A stretch of 64,000 nucleotides of DNA, taken from assembly GCA_023388175.1 (NCBI GenBank), contig JAEWGT010000005.1, positions 314,656-378,655 on the forward strand. The letters are read 5' to 3'. The DNA comes from Pseudomonadota bacterium. GTDB lineage: Bacteria > Pseudomonadota > Alphaproteobacteria > Rhizobiales > Devosiaceae. Positions 1 to 9,186 of the stretch are shown here, in pieces (position 1 is the stretch's first letter; each line of letters opens with the position of its first letter). Made by a program: the position numbers and the translations under genes. The notes beneath the pieces were generated by a model. The model was not told the origin of the DNA and searched no databases. It saw only the letters and a list, made by a program, of their open reading frames with translations.

Positions 1-476
1 TCACCCGCCTCCTCGCCAGCGAATTGCCCGATATCCGCTTCGTCTCGGTGGGAGATACGCTCAAGCAGGTGACCGACGCCCTCAGCCAGCTCTCCTTCGC
101 CTCGGCGCTGGTCGGCGGACTGGCCGTGGGCAATGGCCTGCTCGTGCTCATCGGCTCGCTGTCCACCGGTCGCCGCCAGCGCGAGGCCGATACCATCATC
201 ACCAAGGTGCTGGGCGCCACCCGCATCGAACTGATCACCACCGCCTTCCTGCAATATGGACTATTGGCCGTGCTTGCCACCATCCCCGCTGTAATCATCG
301 GGCTCGGTGTCGGGCGCTTTGTCTCCATGCTGCTGCTCGAGGTGGAGTTCACCTACCGGCCCGAAGTGATCGCGCTGGTCCTGCTGACGGCCATCCTCAT
401 CACGGCCCTGCTCGGCGCCATGACCATCTTGCGCGCCGCCTCGTCACGTCCGGCGCGACTTCTGCGTGACCTTTAG
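1..476 (+). CDS. FtsX-like ABC transporter permease, C-terminal part (5' end outside window)
   Basis: The reading frame is open from the window edge (first full codon at base 3) to a TAG at 474-476, so the start lies upstream. The visible part, about 158 residues, has hydrophobic segments around LVGGLAVGNGLLVLIGSL, LLAVLATIPAVIIGLGVG and ALVLLTAILITALLGAM, separated by the motif TKVLGATR. That arrangement is typical of the C-terminal FtsX domain of large permeases of the YbbP/MacB type. In this family the gene usually follows an ATPase gene; none is visible because of the window edge. Substrate unknown. The short C-terminal tail ends in SRPARLLRDL, which fits the YbbP-like branch. Confidence 0.8.
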   Translation, partial: TRLLASELPDIRFVSVGDTLKQVTDALSQLSFASALVGGLAVGNGLLVLIGSLSTGRRQREADTIITKVLGATRIELITTAFLQYGLLAVLATIPAVIIGLGVGRFVSMLLLEVEFTYRPEVIALVLLTAILITALLGAMTILRAASSRPARLLRDL

Positions 477-618
477 CCGCTTTGGTCACAATCAGCGGGA
501 ACAGTCTGTCAGCCAATTCCCGAATCGGTCAGGCTTTGTGCTAGCAACGGCAAATGACTAAACGTGCCATGCGTTCGCCTGCCCGCTCGGGATCGGAACG
601 CGTCCCGCTGGAGTAGCA

Positions 619-2142
619 ATGCAGGTCGCCATCGATATGGGAGAAAGCCGGGGAACCGGCGCCGCCCACATGGACCTTGAGGAATTGCTGGCCACGCGCC
701 TTCTGGTGCAAGGCAATTCCGGGTCCGGAAAGTCCCACCTTCTGCGCCGCCTGCTGGAGCAGTCCGCCCCCTGGGTGCAGCAATGCGTGATCGACCCTGA
801 AGGCGATTTCGTAACGCTTTCAGATCGTTACGGACATCTCGTGGTCGATGCCACCCGTACCGAGGCCGAGCTCACCCGCATCGCCGCCCGCGTCCGGCAA
901 CATCGCGTCTCGGTCGTGCTCAATCTCGAAGGCCTCGACGCCGAACAGCAGATGCGCGCCGCCGCCGCCTTTCTTGGCGGCATGTTCGATGCCGACCGCG
1001 ACTTCTGGTATCCCGTCCTCGTCGTGGTCGACGAAGCCCAGCTCTTTGCCCCCGCCGCCGCCGGCGAAGTGTCTGACGAAGCGCGTAAATTGTCCCTTGG
1101 CGCCATGACCAATCTCATGTGCCGTGGCCGCAAGCGTGGCCTGGCCGGCGTCATCGCCACCCAACGCCTCGCCAAGCTCGCCAAGAACGTCGCCGCCGAA
1201 GCCAGTAACTTCCTGATGGGGCGCACTTTTCTCGACATCGACATGGCCCGCGCCGCCGATCTCCTCGGCATGGATCGCCGCCAGGCCGAACAGTTCCGCG
1301 ATCTGGCGCGCGGCCATTTCGTCGCGCTCGGCCCCGCCGTGTCGCGCCGTCCGCTGCGCATCGTCATCGGCCCCGTCGAGACCTCGGCCCGCTCCACCAG
1401 TCCCAAGCTGACCCCCCTGCCCGAGACCCCGGCCGATGCCGCGGACCTGATCTTCACGCAGGACCCTGAAGAGCTGGCCCGACCCATCGTGCGGCGGCCA
1501 CCGCCTCCACCACCGCCTTCGACCAATGAACTGCTGGCGCAGGTCGCCGAGGCCCGCGCGAAGGCGCGCGCCGAGGCACCGGAGGAGCCCGTCTCCCTTT
1601 TCCCCGAAATCGATGAAGCCGAGCGCGAGGCCCAGATCAAGTCGGTCATGGCGGAGCTGCTCAGTGATCCCGATGCCGGCTTCCGCACCCACGCGGTGCT
1701 CTACCAGGATTTCCTCGTCCGCTGCCGCATCCGCCGCGTTCCGGGCGAGCCACCGGCCCTGCCTGCCTTCAAGCGGCTGCTTGCCGTTGCGCGCGTCGCC
1801 CCCGATGAGACAGTTGCCAGCTCCGATGGCTGGCAACAGGCACTCTCGCTGTCCGAAACCCTCACCGATGACGTACAGGGCGTTTTCCTCGTCATCGCGC
1901 AGGCTGCACTCACCGGCGCGCCCTGCCCTTCAGACGCTACGCTTGCCCGGCTTTATGGCACCCATTCATCCAGCCGGGCCAGGCGGCTCCTGACCTGGTT
2001 CGAGGAGCGCGGCCTCATCATCCTGCGCACCGATTTCCGTGGCCAGCGCATTGCCGCTTTCCCCGACCTCGGTGCGGAAACCGCCCCCGGCGATCCCAAT
2101 GGTCCCGATGCGCTTGCCGATGAGCGTGGCGCGGCAGAGTAA
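619..2142 (+). CDS. HerA-like (DUF87) P-loop ATPase
   Basis: A 507-residue cytoplasmic P-loop ATPase. Walker A GNSGSGKS is at residues 32-39 and the Walker B-like motif VLVVVDEAQ ends near 141. A downstream GVIATQR motif matches the sensor/arginine region of HerA/FtsK-type ATPases. After residue 285 the chain is a low-complexity linker with a run of seven prolines, then a helical C-terminal domain of unknown role. HerA relatives move or process DNA together with nucleases, but no nuclease gene is adjacent, so the function here is only inferred. The ATG follows GGAG at 610-613. The gene converges directly on the aldose epimerase gene with no gap between the two stop codons. Confidence 0.82.
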   Translation: MQVAIDMGESRGTGAAHMDLEELLATRLLVQGNSGSGKSHLLRRLLEQSAPWVQQCVIDPEGDFVTLSDRYGHLVVDATRTEAELTRIAARVRQHRVSVVLNLEGLDAEQQMRAAAAFLGGMFDADRDFWYPVLVVVDEAQLFAPAAAGEVSDEARKLSLGAMTNLMCRGRKRGLAGVIATQRLAKLAKNVAAEASNFLMGRTFLDIDMARAADLLGMDRRQAEQFRDLARGHFVALGPAVSRRPLRIVIGPVETSARSTSPKLTPLPETPADAADLIFTQDPEELARPIVRRPPPPPPPSTNELLAQVAEARAKARAEAPEEPVSLFPEIDEAEREAQIKSVMAELLSDPDAGFRTHAVLYQDFLVRCRIRRVPGEPPALPAFKRLLAVARVAPDETVASSDGWQQALSLSETLTDDVQGVFLVIAQAALTGAPCPSDATLARLYGTHSSSRARRLLTWFEERGLIILRTDFRGQRIAAFPDLGAETAPGDPNGPDALADERGAAE

Positions 2143-3009
2143 TCAGCCGCGCAGTTCGGCGGTAAAACCATAGCGCCCGGTCGCGCCCGGCCCCAGCAGT
2201 TCCGAATAGGGCCGTTCCGCAAGATCGTCCGAGCCCCCCACTTCCGCCGCCGTGCCATGCCAGGGCTCAAGGCAGATAAAGCCGGCACCCGGCTTGGTCC
2301 ACAGTGCGAAATTGGGCAGGTTCTCCCAGGAGAATGCGACGCTGGGCCCGGATTCCGGACCATAGATCAGCCCGGCCCCGGCGCCTTCGCTGAAGATCAG
2401 CGCATCATGGCGGAACTGATCGTGATTGAGCTCCAGCCGCCCCTTTGCGAAAGGCGAGGCAAGCTGTTCCGGCTCGACCAGCCCGCCGCTGAGCCGTTGC
2501 AGCATCGGCTCGGCGCCACCACGCAGCGTCACCACATGCTGCTGCCCCGCTCCCCCCGGCAAGGGCCAGGAAAAGGCGGGATGAAAACCGATTCCATACG
2601 GCATGACGCCTTGGCCTATATTGGTGACCTCGGCCGTCACGGTCACCGCCCGCCCAACAATGGCATGCGTGACATCGAGCCGGAAGTCGAAGGGATACAT
2701 GGCCCGGCTCGCTTCCGAACTTTCCAGCCGATAGACGCAGCGGTCGGATTCTTCCACCACCAGCGCGAAATTGCTGCGCCGGGCAAAGCCGTGCTGGCTC
2801 ATCTGATAGCGCGCACCATCGATCGTCACGCTGTCATTGGGCGCGCGGCCAACCATGGGAAACAGGATCGGCGACCGTCCGGTCCAGAAACTGGCATCGC
2901 CATGCCACATCCAGTGGCGGCCATCGCGGGTCTGGATCGATTGCATCTCGGCGCCAAGCGCGGCCACATCGACCGTAATTTCGCCATTGCCGATGCGGGT
3001 GAGCTGCAT
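2143..3009 (-). CDS. Aldose 1-epimerase family protein
   Basis: A 288-residue beta-sandwich protein of the galactose mutarotase-like superfamily (LacX/YeaD type), which interconverts sugar anomers or binds hexose phosphates. Family signs are GRSPILFPMVGR near the N terminus, the conserved HGFARRSNF segment with a candidate catalytic histidine, and the later GFHPAFSWPL segment with the second histidine. The start was set at the ATG preceded by GGAGAG; a longer frame exists upstream but lacks a ribosome site. The gene stands alone between convergent and divergent neighbours, so the sugar substrate is not indicated by context. Confidence 0.85.
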   Translation of the reverse strand: MQLTRIGNGEITVDVAALGAEMQSIQTRDGRHWMWHGDASFWTGRSPILFPMVGRAPNDSVTIDGARYQMSQHGFARRSNFALVVEESDRCVYRLESSEASRAMYPFDFRLDVTHAIVGRAVTVTAEVTNIGQGVMPYGIGFHPAFSWPLPGGAGQQHVVTLRGGAEPMLQRLSGGLVEPEQLASPFAKGRLELNHDQFRHDALIFSEGAGAGLIYGPESGPSVAFSWENLPNFALWTKPGAGFICLEPWHGTAAEVGGSDDLAERPYSELLGPGATGRYGFTAELRG

Positions 3010-3167
3010 GCGTCTCTCCAGGCCTTGAGTATCGTGAATTTTGAGCACCTTACGCCCACAAGCCCCGGCTGAGAACCGCCCAGTACGCCAGCGGTGAACA
3101 GGGTCTGAATACGCTGGCCCTGCCATCGGCCTTGCGGCCCACGCTCAGGACAGGCTATCGCCTTTGC

Positions 3168-5621
3168 ATGCCCTTTCCCGTCCTGCCGCCGCTGCCCATC
3201 GACGCCGCCCTCCCGGCCCTCGCCGACACATTGGCAAGCGGCGCCAGCGCCGTTCTGGTCGCCCAGCCGGGCGCCGGCAAGACCACCCGCGCACCTCTCG
3301 CCCTGCTGGATGCGCCATGGCGCAAAGATGGCCGCATCATCGTGCTCGAACCACGCCGCCTCGCCGCCCGCGCTGCCGCGAGGCAGATGGCGAAATTGCT
3401 GGGTGAAGAGGTCGGCCAGCGCGTCGGCTATCGCGTTCGTATGGACGCCAGGATCTCATCGGCGACCAGGATCGAAGTTGTCACCGAAGGCGTGTTCACC
3501 CGCATGATCCTCGATGACCCGGAATTGACCGGCATTGCAGCCGTGCTGTTCGACGAATTTCACGAGCGGAGCCTCGACGCCGATCTCGGCCTCGCTCTCG
3601 CCATCGATGCCCGCGCGCTCCGCCCCGATCTGCGCATTCTGGTCATGTCGGCCACCATTGATGGCGCCCGCATTGCATCGTTGCTCGATAATGCGCCGGT
3701 GATCGACAGCCCCGGCCGCGCCTTTCCCGTCCAAACCATCCATGCCGAGCCCGATCCGCTGCAACGCCTGGAAGATCAGGTCGCTGCCGCCACGCTCAGG
3801 GCCCTGCGCGAACACCAGGGCTCCGCCCTCGTCTTCCTGCCCGGTCAGGGCGAGATCACCCGCACTGCCGAACGCCTTGCCGGGCGATTGCCCGCAGATA
3901 TCGACCTTGCCCCGCTCTATGGCCAGCTCACTCCGGCAGAGCAGGATCGGGCCATCCAGCCGGCGCCGCCGGGCCGCCGCAAGGTTGTGCTCGCCACCTC
4001 GATTGCCGAAACCTCGCTGACCATCGAAGGCATTCGCATCGTTATCGACTCCGGCTTTCGCCGCATTCCCGTTTATGAGCCCGCCACCGGCCTCACCACC
4101 CTCGCCACAGCCCGCGTCTCCCGCGCCGGGGCCGACCAGCGCCGGGGCCGCGCGGGCCGAACCGAGGCGGGCATCTGCATCCGCCTCTGGAACGAAGGCC
4201 AGACCGCCGCGCTTGCCCCATTTGAGACGCCCGAAATCCTCGCTGCTGATCTCTCCGGCCTCATGCTCGATCTGGCCGCCTGGGGCGTTGCCGATCCCAA
4301 GGCCCTGGCCTTTCTTGATCCCCCGCCCGCACCCGCATGGGCCGAGGCCAAGGCCCTGCTCACCCGCCTCGACGCCATCGATGCCTCGGGCGGCCTGACG
4401 TCGGATGGCAAGGCCCTTGCCCGCCTGCCGCTGCATCCGCGTCTCGCCCATATGGTGCTGGCCGGTGCCGCAGACGGCGATGCCATCGGCGCAGCCGAAC
4501 TGGCCGTGATGATTGGCGAACGCGGCCTTGGCGGCGACGACATCGACCTGACCCGCCGCCTCGAGCGCTTCCGTCTCGACCGCTCCCGCCGCGCCGAAGA
4601 TGGGCGAACTCTGGCCCGCCGCTGGGCCGGACTGTCCGGCGGCCGATCCGGCGACACCCTGCCAGCGGGCCACCATCTCGCCCGTGCCTTCCCCGACCGC
4701 GTTGCGCAGTCTGCCGGCCCACGTGGCCGATTCCGCCTTGCCAATGGGAGGCAGGCGCAGCTTGACGAAACCCATGCCCTGGCCGGCGCGCCCCATATCG
4801 TCGTCGCCGACCTTACCGGCAGTGCCGGCCAGGCCCGTATCCGCTCGGCTGCGGCGCTCGCTGCCGATGAACTCGAAACGCTCTTCGCCCATCATATCGT
4901 ATCCGAAACCAGCCTGGCCTTCGATCCGGCCAGCCAGTCCGTTCGCGCCCGCCGGCAGCGCCGTCTCGACGCCCTGCGCCTTGCCGACGACACCGCCCCT
5001 GTCACCGATCTCGAAAAAGCCGCATCCCTGCTGGCCGAAGCCGCCCTGAAGCGACCCGAGAACCTGCCGTGGTCCAAAGATCAGCAGGCCCTGCGCGCCC
5101 GCGCCAGCTTCCTGCACCAAAGCCTCGGCGCCGACTGGCCCGACCTCTCGGACACCGCCCTTGCAGCCGATCCGTCCTGGCTCACTCCGCATCTTCTTGG
5201 CGAAACCCGCCTGGCCGCCCTCAGTGCCGATCATCTCGGCATGGCGCTCGATTCGCTGCTGCCATGGACGATGCGGCAGGAGATCGAAAAGCTCCTGCCC
5301 AGCCATTTTCATGCCCCGTCAGGCTCGCACCTGCCCATCGACTATGGCGCCGAAAACGGGCCGGCGCTCGAAATTCGCGTGCAGGAACTCTTTGGGCTCG
5401 ATCGCCACCCCGCCATCGCCAACGGGCGCATTCCCCTGCTGCTGATCCTGCTCTCGCCCGCGCATCGCCCCATCCAGACCACGCGCGATCTGCCCGGCTT
5501 CTGGCGCGGGTCCTGGAAGGATGTCGCCAAGGACCTCAAGGGCCGCTACCCCCGCCATCCCTGGCCCGACGACCCCCTCGCCGCCAACGCCACCAACCGC
5601 GCCAAGCCGAGAGGCACGTAA
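3168..5621 (+). CDS. hrpB: ATP-dependent helicase HrpB
   Basis: An 817-residue DEAH-box helicase, close to the usual HrpB length. In order: Walker A GAGKTT at 35-40, motif II DEFHER at 129-134, motif III SAT at 161-163, the helicase C domain with ATSIAETSLTI, and the arginine-finger motif QRRGRAGR. An HA2-like region and the HrpB-specific C-terminal domain follow. HrpB is thought to act on RNA; its precise physiological substrate in alphaproteobacteria is not established. The ATG was preferred over an upstream TTG because the extra residues are not family-like. Divergent from the epimerase gene. Confidence 0.93.
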   Translation: MPFPVLPPLPIDAALPALADTLASGASAVLVAQPGAGKTTRAPLALLDAPWRKDGRIIVLEPRRLAARAAARQMAKLLGEEVGQRVGYRVRMDARISSATRIEVVTEGVFTRMILDDPELTGIAAVLFDEFHERSLDADLGLALAIDARALRPDLRILVMSATIDGARIASLLDNAPVIDSPGRAFPVQTIHAEPDPLQRLEDQVAAATLRALREHQGSALVFLPGQGEITRTAERLAGRLPADIDLAPLYGQLTPAEQDRAIQPAPPGRRKVVLATSIAETSLTIEGIRIVIDSGFRRIPVYEPATGLTTLATARVSRAGADQRRGRAGRTEAGICIRLWNEGQTAALAPFETPEILAADLSGLMLDLAAWGVADPKALAFLDPPPAPAWAEAKALLTRLDAIDASGGLTSDGKALARLPLHPRLAHMVLAGAADGDAIGAAELAVMIGERGLGGDDIDLTRRLERFRLDRSRRAEDGRTLARRWAGLSGGRSGDTLPAGHHLARAFPDRVAQSAGPRGRFRLANGRQAQLDETHALAGAPHIVVADLTGSAGQARIRSAAALAADELETLFAHHIVSETSLAFDPASQSVRARRQRRLDALRLADDTAPVTDLEKAASLLAEAALKRPENLPWSKDQQALRARASFLHQSLGADWPDLSDTALAADPSWLTPHLLGETRLAALSADHLGMALDSLLPWTMRQEIEKLLPSHFHAPSGSHLPIDYGAENGPALEIRVQELFGLDRHPAIANGRIPLLLILLSPAHRPIQTTRDLPGFWRGSWKDVAKDLKGRYPRHPWPDDPLAANATNRAKPRGT

Positions 5622-5640
5622 GCCCGCTCTCTCCCCCAAT

Positions 5641-5717
5641 CGTCATTGCCGGCAATCCATCGCTCAGCGCCCGCCGCACCATCCGCTGGATCATCGGGAC
5701 AAGCCCGGTGATGACGA
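5641..5717. repeat. Intergenic palindromic repeat, copy A
   Basis: A degenerate copy of the paired-palindrome repeat seen four more times in this window. The left half reads CGTCATTGCCGGCAATCCAT. The right half contains TCATCGGGACAAGCCCGGTGATGACGA, whose arms flank a GACAAG-type loop. It lies between hrpB and the msrB terminator and appears non-coding. Confidence 0.75.
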
Positions 5718-5730
5718 TCGAATAGCCTCC

Positions 5731-5762
5731 AAAACAAAAAGCCCCGGATTTTCATCCGGGGC
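5731..5762 (-). terminator. Rho-independent terminator of msrB
   Basis: A 9-bp perfect stem, GCCCCGGAT / ATCCGGGGC (5741-5749 with 5754-5762), has a TTTC loop. On the minus strand it is followed by a T-rich tract (AAAACAAAAA on the plus strand), placing it just after the msrB stop codon. Confidence 0.88.
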
Positions 5763-5767
5763 TCCAC

Positions 5768-6172
5768 TCATTCATTCGGCGTAAAATTCAGCGCCACGCC
5801 ATTAATGCAATAGCGCAGCCCGGTCGGGGGCGGACCATCGGGAAACACATGGCCAAGATGGCTGCCGCAGGTCGCGCAATGCACTTCCGTCCGCACCATG
5901 CCATAGCTGCGGTCTGTGGTCGTTTCCACCGAGCCGGGCACCGGATCGTTGAAACTGGGCCAGCCGGTACCGCTTTCAAATTTCAGCGTCGATGCAAAAA
6001 GCGCCGTGTCGCAGCCGGCGCAGGAAAACGTGCCCTGCCGCTTTTCATACAGCAGCGCGCAAGATCCTGGCCGCTCCGTGCCATGCTCGCGCATCACCTG
6101 ATATTGCTCCGGCGTGAGTTTCTTGCGCCACTCGGCTTCGCTGCGGGTCACGGGAAAGGCATGGGCATCCAT
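5768..6172 (-). CDS. msrB: Peptide-methionine (R)-S-oxide reductase MsrB
   Basis: A 134-residue cytoplasmic enzyme that reduces methionine-R-sulfoxide in proteins using thioredoxin. The two CxxC pairs (Cys51/54 and Cys99/102) bind the structural zinc, and catalytic Cys122 lies in RYCINGVAL. The HLGHVFPDGP segment is also typical. There is no signal peptide, and length and motifs match single-domain MsrB. Divergently transcribed from the flavin-binding gene at 6263, with a short AT-richer promoter region between them. Confidence 0.96.
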   Translation of the reverse strand: MDAHAFPVTRSEAEWRKKLTPEQYQVMREHGTERPGSCALLYEKRQGTFSCAGCDTALFASTLKFESGTGWPSFNDPVPGSVETTTDRSYGMVRTEVHCATCGSHLGHVFPDGPPPTGLRYCINGVALNFTPNE

Positions 6173-6262
6173 GGCATCAATCCTTTGTCGATCTGTTATA
6201 TGCGCCAGATATAGGCTCTGTTACCCGCCATTCCCAGCACCGAAGTTTCACAAACAGTTTTC

Positions 6263-6877
6263 ATGACCCGGATTACCTCAATAGAGGCGCTTGAAGCCCT
6301 TTACCTTCCCGCCCCTGCCGCCGCCTCGACCGTCAAGGTCGCCCATGCCATGACCGGACATTATCGGCGCCTGATCCAGGCCAGCCCCTTTGCCGCGCTG
6401 GCCACTGTCGGTCCGGAGGGCATCGACTGCTCCCCGCGCGGCGACAAGCCCGGCTTCGTTCGCATCCATGACGACAGGACGCTGATGATGCCGGACCGGC
6501 GCGGCAATAATCGCATCGACAGCCTGCGCAATATCGTCCGCGATCCGCGCTGCGCCTTCCTCTTCCTCATTCCCGGTTCGGGCACGACCATGCGCGCCAA
6601 TGGCCGCGCCCATCTTTCCGTCGATCCTGTTCTGCTGGACAGTTTCGCGGTGGACGAAAAGCCGCCCAGAACCGTCATCGTGCTCGAAATCGACGAACTC
6701 TATTTCCAGTGCGCCCGCGCGATTCTCCGCTCCGAACTCTGGAATCCCGAGCTTCATATCGATCCTGCCACCCTGCCGACGCCGGGCGAAATCCTCTCCG
6801 GCATGACCGAAAACACCGTCGGCGGCGATGCTTATGACAAAGCATGGCCCGAACGCGCAAAGGCGACGATGTGGTAA
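6263..6877 (+). CDS. Pyridoxamine 5'-phosphate oxidase-family flavin-binding protein
   Basis: A 204-residue split-barrel flavin-binding protein. The DCSPRGDKPGFVRI segment and the following MMPDRRGNNRIDSLRNIVRDPRCAFLF region are characteristic of the MSMEG_1061-like branch of the family. Such proteins bind FMN or related cofactors; the reaction is not known. No clear ribosome site precedes the ATG, so the start is less certain. Gene context (MsrB on one side, a transporter on the other) does not define a pathway. Confidence 0.85.
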   Translation: MTRITSIEALEALYLPAPAAASTVKVAHAMTGHYRRLIQASPFAALATVGPEGIDCSPRGDKPGFVRIHDDRTLMMPDRRGNNRIDSLRNIVRDPRCAFLFLIPGSGTTMRANGRAHLSVDPVLLDSFAVDEKPPRTVIVLEIDELYFQCARAILRSELWNPELHIDPATLPTPGEILSGMTENTVGGDAYDKAWPERAKATMW

Positions 6878-7024
6878 TGGCCTGAGGCCTCTGCAGTCTT
6901 CCGGCCGCTCCAAAACCCACACTTCGTGCGGCAAATTGGCCGGACGACCAATGTCTAGATAGTGTTTCCGCCCCGGTCCGTTCAAAAGGGACGGCCATTG
7001 CTGGAGCAGGAGAACAGTCCGCCT

Positions 7025-8596
7025 ATGTCAGAAAGACCGGAACTGGACCATCAGGGACAATTTCACGAGCAACGCTGGCGTGCCGACATGGCCTGGTACA
7101 TGCGCGCCCTTGGCCTTGTCGCAGCCCTTGCCGTTTATCTGGCCCTGGGCGCCGCCGAAGGCCTGTCCCATGACGCAAGAATGGTCGCCGCCATTGCCAC
7201 CCTGATGGCCGTTTGGTGGATGACCGAAGCCATTCCCCTTTCAGCCACGGCGCTCCTGCCCATTGTTCTGGTCCCCACTTTCACCGGGCAGAATGTCACC
7301 CAGGCGGCCGGTCCCTATGCCAATCCCATCATTTTCCTGTTCCTCGGCGGCTTTCTCATCGCCATCGCCATGGAAAAATGGAACCTGCATCGCCGCATCG
7401 CGCTGCTGACAATTTCCCGCGTCGGCGTCGAGCCGCGCCGCATCATTTTGGGCCTGATGCTGGCGGCGGGGTTTCTGTCCATGTGGGTCTCCAACACCGC
7501 CACGGCGCTGATGATGCTGCCAATTGGCACCTCGATCCTCGCGCTCTTTCTCGATAGCGGCAGCAAGGCGCAGGACGCGCTGGCAAAAGGCCAGACCATC
7601 ACCGACGCGGTCAAGGACCCCAATATCGCCGCCTTCGGTGTCTGCGTGCTTCTGGCCATCGCCTGGGCCGCCTCCATTGGCGGGCTGGGCACCATTCTGG
7701 GCAGCCCGCCCAATGCCATCGTCGCCGGCTATGCAGCGGACGAGTTGGGCCGCCCGATCAGCTTCTTCCAGTGGATGGTGCTGGGCACGCCGCTCGCCTT
7801 CATCCTCATCTTCGTCGCATGGCTCCTGATGACCAGGGTGCTCTATCGCTTCGACCTGCCCGAAATCCCCGGCGGCCGCGCCATGATCGAGGGCAAGATT
7901 GCCGAATTGGGCCCGATGAGTCAGGGCGAAAAAATGGTGCTGGCCGTCTTTGTCGGCGCCGCCATCTTCTGGATCGTGCCGGGCCTATTGAACAATATTC
8001 CGTTCTTCGCGGAAAACGCCCCATGGCTGGGCGGCTTCAATGACACCGTCATCGCCATTGCCGCCGGTCTCATCATGTTCATCCTGCCCGGCGAGGGCCG
8101 CAATACAATGGTGCTGAACTGGAAGGATGCCGAAGACGGCCTGCCCTGGGGCGTGCTGCTGCTGTTTGGCGGCGGGCTCAGCCTCTCCAGCGCCATCGGC
8201 GCTTCGGGCCTCGCCGACTGGTTCGGCACGCAGGTGGTGGGCCTTGGCGGCCTGCCGGTCATCCTGCTGATCGCCAGCGTCGTGGCCATCATCCTGCTCT
8301 TGACCGAGGTGACATCCAACACCGCCACCGCGGCGACCTTCGTACCCATTCTGGGCGGCGTCGCCATGGGTATCGGCAGCGACGCCATGCTGCTGATCAT
8401 CCCGGCGGCTTTCGCGGCCACCTGCGCCTTCATGCTGCCGGTGGGCACCCCGCCCAATGCCATCGTGTTCGGCACCGGCAAGGTCACCATCGCGCAGATG
8501 GCGCGCGGCGGTGCCGTGCTCAACCTCGTCGGCATCCTGCTGATCACCGCCGTCTGCTACCTGCTGATCGGCGCTGTCTTCGGCATCAGCTACTGA
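7025..8596 (+). CDS. SLC13/DASS-family sodium:anion symporter
   Basis: A 523-residue inner-membrane protein with about 11-12 hydrophobic segments. The two family-defining SNT motifs are present, in MWVSNTATALMMLPI and EVTSNTATAATFVPI; these form the sodium- and substrate-binding hairpins of divalent anion:sodium symporters. Substrates in the family are di- and tricarboxylates or sulfate; the exact one cannot be read from sequence. The ATG at 7025 lies about 11 bases after AGGAGA; a frame extension upstream is probably untranslated. A stem-loop follows the stop codon. Confidence 0.9.
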   Translation: MSERPELDHQGQFHEQRWRADMAWYMRALGLVAALAVYLALGAAEGLSHDARMVAAIATLMAVWWMTEAIPLSATALLPIVLVPTFTGQNVTQAAGPYANPIIFLFLGGFLIAIAMEKWNLHRRIALLTISRVGVEPRRIILGLMLAAGFLSMWVSNTATALMMLPIGTSILALFLDSGSKAQDALAKGQTITDAVKDPNIAAFGVCVLLAIAWAASIGGLGTILGSPPNAIVAGYAADELGRPISFFQWMVLGTPLAFILIFVAWLLMTRVLYRFDLPEIPGGRAMIEGKIAELGPMSQGEKMVLAVFVGAAIFWIVPGLLNNIPFFAENAPWLGGFNDTVIAIAAGLIMFILPGEGRNTMVLNWKDAEDGLPWGVLLLFGGGLSLSSAIGASGLADWFGTQVVGLGGLPVILLIASVVAIILLLTEVTSNTATAATFVPILGGVAMGIGSDAMLLIIPAAFAATCAFMLPVGTPPNAIVFGTGKVTIAQMARGGAVLNLVGILLITAVCYLLIGAVFGISY

Positions 8597-8602
8597 CGGA
8601 CG

Positions 8603-8637
8603 CTGAAGGTCCCCGCGGTTCTCGTGGGGGCCTTCAG
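8603..8637 (+). terminator. Stem-loop after the SLC13 transporter gene
   Basis: A 12-bp near-perfect stem, CTGAAGGTCCCC / GGGGGCCTTCAG, with an 11-base loop directly after the stop codon. There is no T tract, so it may protect the 3' end or act with Rho rather than as a classic terminator. Confidence 0.6.
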
Positions 8638-8875
8638 GCCGATCAAAGATGTGATTGGCAACTCCCAGCCTAACGGCAGGCACCATTTGCCCCTTCCGGC
8701 ACTAAGGACGAGGCGAAAATGGCAGATTGCGCCAAGCGGCGCGGAGCGCCGTTCTTCAGGTCAGAACGAGTCGAAACCGGTGGCTCTTCGAGCACCGGCG
8801 CGGAGCGTACATTGGTACGTGAGCACCGGAGCGCAGAAGAACGCCGGGTGCAGACCGTCATCACCTGAAGAAAAA
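8638..8875. other. Structured non-coding region next to the tRNA-Val pair
   Basis: No convincing gene. The stretch carries TTCTTCAGGT at 8752-8761 and its exact reverse complement ACCTGAAGAA at 8863-8872, bracketing about 100 bases. Inside are two direct copies of GAGCACCGG and the small palindrome GGCGCGGAGCGCC. On the minus strand it directly follows the CCA end of tRNA-Val(CAC), so it may be the structured tail of that transcript or a separate small RNA. Confidence 0.45.
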
Positions 8876-8950
8876 TGGTGGGAGTAACAAGGATTGAACT
8901 TGTGACCCTTCGCGTGTGAAGCGAATGCTCTCCCGCTGAGCTATACTCCC
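8876..8950 (-). tRNA. tRNA-Val (anticodon CAC)
   Basis: A 75-base cloverleaf on the minus strand with CCA encoded. The acceptor stem is GGGAGTA / TACTCCC, and the anticodon arm is TTCGC-TTCACAC-GCGAA with anticodon CAC, reading GTG codons. It is the downstream member of a pair with the next tRNA-Val. Confidence 0.97.
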
Positions 8951-8992
8951 ACTCCGCCTTCATCCCTTGGGGGAGAAGCGGCCGGAAAGAGA

Positions 8993-9067
<75 letters not shown>

Positions 9068-9186
9068 ATCTCTCCGGGCTGGAATTGCCTGAGCGCTTCC
9101 AGTGGCGCGGATAGACCATAAAACCCGGCTGAGGGTCAAGTGGTCAAATCGAACTTCCTGTGATCATGTGGAAATTGATTGTCAGT

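Noticed and set aside
1495..1525. Proline run in the HerA-like ATPase as a possible frameshift or fusion point
   Set aside because: The frame stays open with normal codon use on both sides; proline-rich linkers between ATPase and C-terminal domains are common.
3456..5312. A 618-codon minus-strand frame opposite hrpB
   Set aside because: Same cause: glycine- and alanine-rich translation without motifs, opposite a complete HrpB.
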